Positions 60,782 through 64,000 of a stretch of 64,000 bases of DNA are shown piece after piece (positions within the stretch are counted from its first letter, which is position 1; each line of letters starts with the position of its first letter). Source of the DNA: Citrobacter europaeus (GTDB lineage Bacteria > Pseudomonadota > Gammaproteobacteria > Enterobacterales > Enterobacteriaceae); the NCBI GenBank assembly GCA_020099315.1, contig CP083650.1, positions 4,898,001 through 4,962,000 of the forward strand, written 5' to 3'. The translations under genes were made by a program, and so were the position numbers. Below the pieces are notes generated by a model. The model was given only the letters and a program-made list of their open reading frames with translations, searched no databases and was not told the origin of the DNA.

Positions 60782-62470
60782 TTATTCCCCCACCATTTCT
60801 GTGTTTGCCGCACCCGGCGGCACCATCGGGTACACTTTTTGTTCGGCATCAATGCGCACGTGAATCAGCGCAGGTCCAGGGCGAGTAATAATTTCCTGCA
60901 GCGCTGCCTGCGGGTCCGCCTCGTTATTCAGATCGCAGGTTTCGAGACCAAACCCGGCGGCTATCTGCATAAAGTTAATCATCCCCGGATAGGTCGCCGC
61001 AAAAACGCCCTGCTTATAGAACAAACTTTGCTGCTGATACACCAGACCCAACGCTTCGTTATTCATCAGGATAATTTTAATATCCAGCTGATTTTCGCTG
61101 GCGGTCGCCATTTCCTGAATATTCATCATCAGGCTGCCGTCACCAGAAAAGCACAGCACTTTTTTGTCCGGGTTGGCCAGCGCCGCGCCAATTGCCGCCG
61201 GCAGACCAAAGCCCATGGTTCCCAGACCGCCGGAGGTCAGCCACTGACGCGGACGATTCAGCGGGTAAGCCTGTGCCGCCCACATCTGATGCTGGCCTAC
61301 ATCGGTGGTGATAATGGCGCTGTCATCCACGCAGGCAGCCACGGCGTTGATCAATCCATAGTGGCTGAGCGGGTCGCGTTCCTGCGGAATAGTGCAAGGG
61401 AATTCGCGTTGTAAATCGGCCACCATTTGATGCCACGGCTCTCGCGGCTGCGCGTCAATTAATGGGATCAATTGCGCCAGAACCTCATCGACATCAGCCT
61501 GAATCGCCACGTGCGGCTGTTTGATTTTACCCAGCTCCGCGCGGTCGATATCCACATGGATGATTTTAGCGTTCGGGCAGAACTGCTCGGTTTTACCAAT
61601 CGCCCGGTCATCAAAACGTGCGCCCAGAACAATCAGTAAATCCGCTTCTTGCAGAATAAAGTTGGTGCTGCGCGCGCCGTGCATGCCCAGCATACCTAAC
61701 GACAGCGGATGCGCTTTCGGCAGTATACCGAGCGCCATTAAGGTCATGGTGGTAGGCAGCGTCGCTTTTTCTGCCAGTTCACGCACGCGCTCAGGCGCGT
61801 TAATCACGCCGCCGCCGAGGTACAGCACCGGGCGCTGTGCGGCGTTAATCATGGCTGCGGCATCGCGAATGCTGTCCTGGCTGAACGCTGGCGCCGCCAT
61901 TTTCTGCGCGGGCTCCGGCATCTCTTCAATATCAAAAACGGCAGTTTGAATATCCTTAGGAATGTCTATCCACACCGGGCCTGGACGTCCGGACTGCGCA
62001 ATGCGGAACGCATCGCTCATAACCTGGGGTAATTCACTGATATGGCGGACCAGATAGTTGTGCTTAGTGATGGGGATAGAGATGCCGTAGGTGTCGACTT
62101 CCTGGAAGGCGTCGGTACCGATCATCGAAGCCGGAACCTGCCCGGTGATACACACCAACGGGATGGAATCCAGACGCGCGTCGGCAATGGCGGTTACCAG
62201 GTTGGTTGCGCCCGGTCCGCTGCAGGCCATACAGACGGCGGGTTTGCCATCGGTTCGCGCCATTCCCTGCGCGATAAACCCTGCGCCCTGCTCGTGGCGC
62301 GCCAGGATATGACGGATTTGCGTGCTTTGGCTTAAGGCGTCATAGACGGGAAGAATCGATCCGCCGGGAATACCGGTAACAACCTGAATGCCCTGGCGTT
62401 CCAGGAAATAAACGATGAATTCTGCGCCCGTAAAACGCGTACGCTTGGATGTTATGCCCGAACTTGCCAT
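60782..62470 (-). CDS. ilvB: Acetolactate synthase I large subunit
   Basis: A 562-residue thiamin-diphosphate enzyme that condenses two pyruvates to acetolactate (or pyruvate with 2-ketobutyrate) for valine, leucine and isoleucine. The catalytic Glu is in RHEQGAGFIAQGMAR, and the TPP/Mg site is GDGSLMMNIQEMATASENQLDIKIILMNN (listed in parts: GDGSLMMNIQEMAT then KIILMNN). Preceded by the ivbL leader and attenuator. Confidence 0.98.
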   Translation of the reverse strand: MASSGITSKRTRFTGAEFIVYFLERQGIQVVTGIPGGSILPVYDALSQSTQIRHILARHEQGAGFIAQGMARTDGKPAVCMACSGPGATNLVTAIADARLDSIPLVCITGQVPASMIGTDAFQEVDTYGISIPITKHNYLVRHISELPQVMSDAFRIAQSGRPGPVWIDIPKDIQTAVFDIEEMPEPAQKMAAPAFSQDSIRDAAAMINAAQRPVLYLGGGVINAPERVRELAEKATLPTTMTLMALGILPKAHPLSLGMLGMHGARSTNFILQEADLLIVLGARFDDRAIGKTEQFCPNAKIIHVDIDRAELGKIKQPHVAIQADVDEVLAQLIPLIDAQPREPWHQMVADLQREFPCTIPQERDPLSHYGLINAVAACVDDSAIITTDVGQHQMWAAQAYPLNRPRQWLTSGGLGTMGFGLPAAIGAALANPDKKVLCFSGDGSLMMNIQEMATASENQLDIKIILMNNEALGLVYQQQSLFYKQGVFAATYPGMINFMQIAAGFGLETCDLNNEADPQAALQEIITRPGPALIHVRIDAEQKVYPMVPPGAANTEMVGE

Positions 62471-62519
62471 GCTCCAGTCCTTTTATTCTGGGCCTTTGCT
62501 CCGGGCAGGTCTCTGAAAC

Positions 62520-62554
62520 GAAAAACCCCGCCCGGTTTGCGCCGGCGGGGTTTT
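62520..62554 (-). terminator. ilvB attenuator terminator
   Basis: CCCCGCCGG ... CCGGGCGGGG with TTTTT on the minus strand, between the ivbL stop and ilvB. The hairpin ends the transcript when charged valyl/leucyl-tRNA lets the ribosome finish ivbL. Confidence 0.93.
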
Positions 62555-62577
62555 GGAATCGTGTGTTGATTCGGACC

Positions 62578-62679
62578 CTACGGCGCATTGCCGACGACCA
62601 CCACCACCACACGCACGACGACCGCTGCGCGAGATGGCGCAGTTTTTAGTAGGGTCGCAGTCAGCATGGAAGGGTTCAT
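62578..62679 (-). CDS. ivbL: ilvB operon leader peptide IvbL
   Basis: A 33-residue leader: MNPSMLTATLLKTAPSRAAV then VVRVVVVVVGNAP. It has ten Val and three Leu, with nine Val in the run VVVRVVVVVV, so ribosome stalling at low valine or leucine would disrupt the downstream terminator. E. coli IvbL is 32 residues with the same ending GNAP. ATG at 62679, AGGT upstream. Confidence 0.95.
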   Translation of the reverse strand: MNPSMLTATLLKTAPSRAAVVVRVVVVVVGNAP

Positions 62680-62713
62680 TAGGGACCTGTCTGTTTGTTG
62701 ATTAACTGGATTT

Positions 62714-62791
62714 ATACAAACACAGGTTTTTCAGCGTGACAATGGAAAAATTTTCATCTGCATAAAAATGCGTCAACGATCACATTTCACA
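62714..62791 (-). promoter_or_regulatory. ilvB promoter with CRP-like site
   Basis: On the minus strand TTGTCA (62737-62742) and TTGTAT (62714-62719) are 17 bases apart. Upstream, TGTGAAATGTGATCGT (62776-62791) resembles a CRP site, and E. coli ilvB is CRP-activated. Confidence 0.65.
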
Positions 62792-62808
62792 GGACCTGGC
62801 CGAAAAAC

Positions 62809-62883
62809 AAAAAACCCCGCCGGAGCGAGGTTTTTTCAGCGCTGTGCGGTTGGTAGCCGCCGAACACACTGTGTTATGTCAAC
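62809..62883 (-). ncRNA. istR: IstR-1 antitoxin small RNA
   Basis: A 75-nucleotide RNA from a TTGCGT-17-TATACT promoter (minus strand, 62890-62918), ending in the terminator CCTCGCTCCGGCGGGGTTTTTT. The 5' part GTTGACATAACACAGTGTG is the antisense of the tisAB leader at 63114-63132. IstR-1 keeps TisB translation off without SOS stress. Confidence 0.95.
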
Positions 62884-62979
62884 GAAAAAAGTATACGCGT
62901 TCTGCGAAGAACACGCAATTTCGGCACGAATTTTGATGGTTTTGAGTATGGGACATGAATGGCGTAACGTCCATAAAAT

Positions 62980-63010
62980 ACTGTTAATTTATACAGTATT
63001 TATCTATAAT
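62980..63010 (+). promoter_or_regulatory. LexA box and promoter of tisB
   Basis: TACTGTTAATTTATACAGTA is a consensus LexA site (CTGT-N8-ACAG), overlapping the region upstream of TATAAT at 63005-63010. LexA repression makes tisB an SOS gene. Confidence 0.93.
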
Positions 63011-63113
63011 GTCTCGGTACGCAATGTGTTATACGGGGGCCGCATCGTAAACCGGCGCATCAAAGTCCTGGCTGAAACGGGTGGTGCCGTCAGCGCCTTA
63101 ACCCCCGTGTGAG

Positions 63114-63132
63114 CACACTGTGTTATGTCAAC
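63114..63132 (+). promoter_or_regulatory. IstR pairing site / ribosome standby site in the tisAB mRNA
   Basis: CACACTGTGTTATGTCAAC repeats 62865-62883 exactly and is complementary to the 5' end of IstR-1. In E. coli this is the standby site needed to load ribosomes for tisB. A short upstream frame (tisA-like, ending 63111) is probably not translated. Confidence 0.88.
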
Positions 63133-63200
63133 AAAGGTGCTGGCAACAGGCAGCGGCGAGGTACGTCAGCACCGTGCTCCTTGTACCAAAAGGAGAGCGT

Positions 63201-63290
63201 ATGAGCCTCGTGGATATCGCTATTCTTATCCTCAAACTCATTGTTGCAGCACTGCAACTCCTTGATGCCGTTCTGAAATACATTAAGTAA
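63201..63290 (+). CDS. tisB: SOS-induced membrane toxin TisB
   Basis: A 29-residue hydrophobic amphipathic helix, MSLVDIAILILKLIVAAL then QLLDAVLKYIK, nearly identical to E. coli TisB. It inserts into the inner membrane, drops the proton motive force and promotes persister formation after DNA damage. AGGAG precedes the ATG, but access depends on the upstream standby site and IstR-1. Too short for routine gene calling. Confidence 0.96.
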   Translation: MSLVDIAILILKLIVAALQLLDAVLKYIK

Positions 63291-63309
63291 TTCAGATTCA
63301 AGTCGCACC

Positions 63310-63341
63310 AAAGGGGGGCGGGTAACACTCCGCTCCCCTTT
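63310..63341 (+). terminator. Terminator after tisB
   Basis: AAAGGGGGGCGGG ... CCGCTCCCCTTT makes a strong GC-rich stem, 20 bases past the tisB stop, with a short U run inside the stem end. Confidence 0.7.
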
Positions 63342-63413
63342 CACCTTCTCCCTGGTGCTTGTGTCGCGCCAATATGTTACGTTTTTATGACATTCTCAGG
63401 GAAGAATTCCACC

Positions 63414-64000
63414 ATGACGCTTTCTGTTTTCTGCATTTTGCTGTTCGCCGCGCTGCTGCACGCCAACTGGAACGCCATCGTCAAAGCTGGAAACGATAAA
63501 CTGTATTCGGCGATCGGCGTTAGCGGCTCAGCAGCGATTATGGCATTGATCTGCTTACCCTTCGCGCCTCAACCTTCCGCCGCCAGCCTGCCGTTTTTGG
63601 CCGTCTCAACCGCGCTACAAGTGGTGTATACGGTCCTGGTCGCCAAAACCTATCAGGTTTCGGATATGAGCCAGACCTATCCGTTAATGCGCGGTACAGC
63701 GCCGCTGCTGGTCGCAATTATCAGCGTTCTGTTCCTTGGGGATAGTCTGTCTATGCTGGCGTGGGTGGGGATTGCCACGATCTGTCTGGCCATTCTCGGT
63801 ATGGCATTTAACGGACGCAGCAGCTCGCAACGCGGGATCGTACTGGCGCTCATTAATGCCTGCTTTATCGCCGGTTACACGCTGGTTGATGGCACCGGCG
63901 TACGCTTATCAGAAACCGCGCTGGGTTATACGCTGTGGACCTTCTTTCTGAACGGCTCTTGCCTGCTCACCTGGGCGATGATCGCCAGGCGCCGGGAAGC
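63414..64000 (+). CDS. EamA/DMT family transporter, 3' end outside the window
   Basis: The first 195 codons of a membrane protein that begins MTLSVFCILLFAALLHANWN and has at least six hydrophobic segments with the EamA repeat (SDMSQTYPLMRGTAPLLVAI and CFIAGYTLVDGTGVRLSE). Drug/metabolite transporter of unknown substrate. Not the emrD found next to tisB in E. coli. The reading frame runs off the end without a stop. Confidence 0.88.
   Translation, partial: MTLSVFCILLFAALLHANWNAIVKAGNDKLYSAIGVSGSAAIMALICLPFAPQPSAASLPFLAVSTALQVVYTVLVAKTYQVSDMSQTYPLMRGTAPLLVAIISVLFLGDSLSMLAWVGIATICLAILGMAFNGRSSSQRGIVLALINACFIAGYTLVDGTGVRLSETALGYTLWTFFLNGSCLLTWAMIARRRE

Noticed and set aside
62768..63112. 114-codon frame across istR and the tisAB leader
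   Set aside because: Runs through the IstR terminator, LexA box and promoter; only its 3' end corresponds to the untranslated tisA-like frame.

Overview
The window is chromosomal DNA of a member of the Enterobacteriaceae. The backbone gmk-rpoZ-spoT-trmH-recG-gltS-xanP-yicH ... yicI-yicJ-selC ... yicL-nlpA ... yicS ... nepI-yicN ... uhpT-uhpC-uhpB-uhpA-ilvN-ilvB-ivbL-istR-tisB runs in the E. coli/Salmonella order, with proteins of the same length and often near-identical sequence. The accessory content (a D-glucosaminate dga operon next to nlpA, a MisL/MarT/FidL-like module at selC, ERIC and REP repeats) suggests Citrobacter or a close relative. That genus call is inference; the species cannot be fixed by reading alone.

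Layout. 1-9 kb: guanylate kinase, RNA polymerase omega, SpoT, tRNA methylase and RecG in one co-directional run, then convergent gltS (glutamate) and xanP (xanthine, with a PurR-type box). 9-17 kb: yicH, then a minus-strand sugar operon (PRD regulator, fructose-type PTS EIIA/EIIB/EIIC, two class II aldolases, lyxose-isomerase-like cupin). 17-21 kb: alpha-xylosidase yicI and its transporter yicJ. 21.4 kb: selC, the selenocysteine tRNA, a well-known island insertion site. 21.5-30 kb: an AT-richer stretch with a DUF6680-like protein, a large autotransporter, a LuxR-type regulator, a membrane ToxR/CadC-like regulator overlapping a FidL-like gene, and a C69 dipeptidase. 30-34 kb: LysR regulator, quinone-oxidoreductase-like dehydrogenase, ABM monooxygenase, yicL, nlpA.

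34-41.5 kb: the complete D-glucosaminate operon dgaABCDEF with its LevR-type sigma-54 activator dgaR and a clear -24/-12 promoter. 42-48.6 kb: yicS, then a LacI-controlled beta-glucoside system (PTS EIIB, EIIC, GH1 phospho-glucosidase, EIIA, LamB-type porin). 48.7-50.5 kb: nepI and yicN. 50.5-55.3 kb: an IclR-controlled acid-sugar pathway (2-keto-3-deoxy-acid aldolase, UxaA/GarD-type dehydratase, MFS anion symporter) where E. coli has adeQ-ade. 55.4-62.7 kb: the uhp hexose-phosphate uptake system and the ilvBN acetolactate synthase operon with its valine/leucine-rich leader peptide and attenuator. 62.8-63.3 kb: the SOS-controlled tisB toxin and its antitoxin RNA IstR-1. The window ends inside an EamA/DMT transporter.

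The main theme is carbon-source flexibility: four separate catabolic cassettes, each with its own regulator, are spliced into a conserved backbone, plus one adhesin/regulator island at selC. No CRISPR array, prophage, complete insertion sequence, integrase or rRNA operon was seen. The least characterised units are the two-aldolase PTS operon, the IclR cluster and the selC module.
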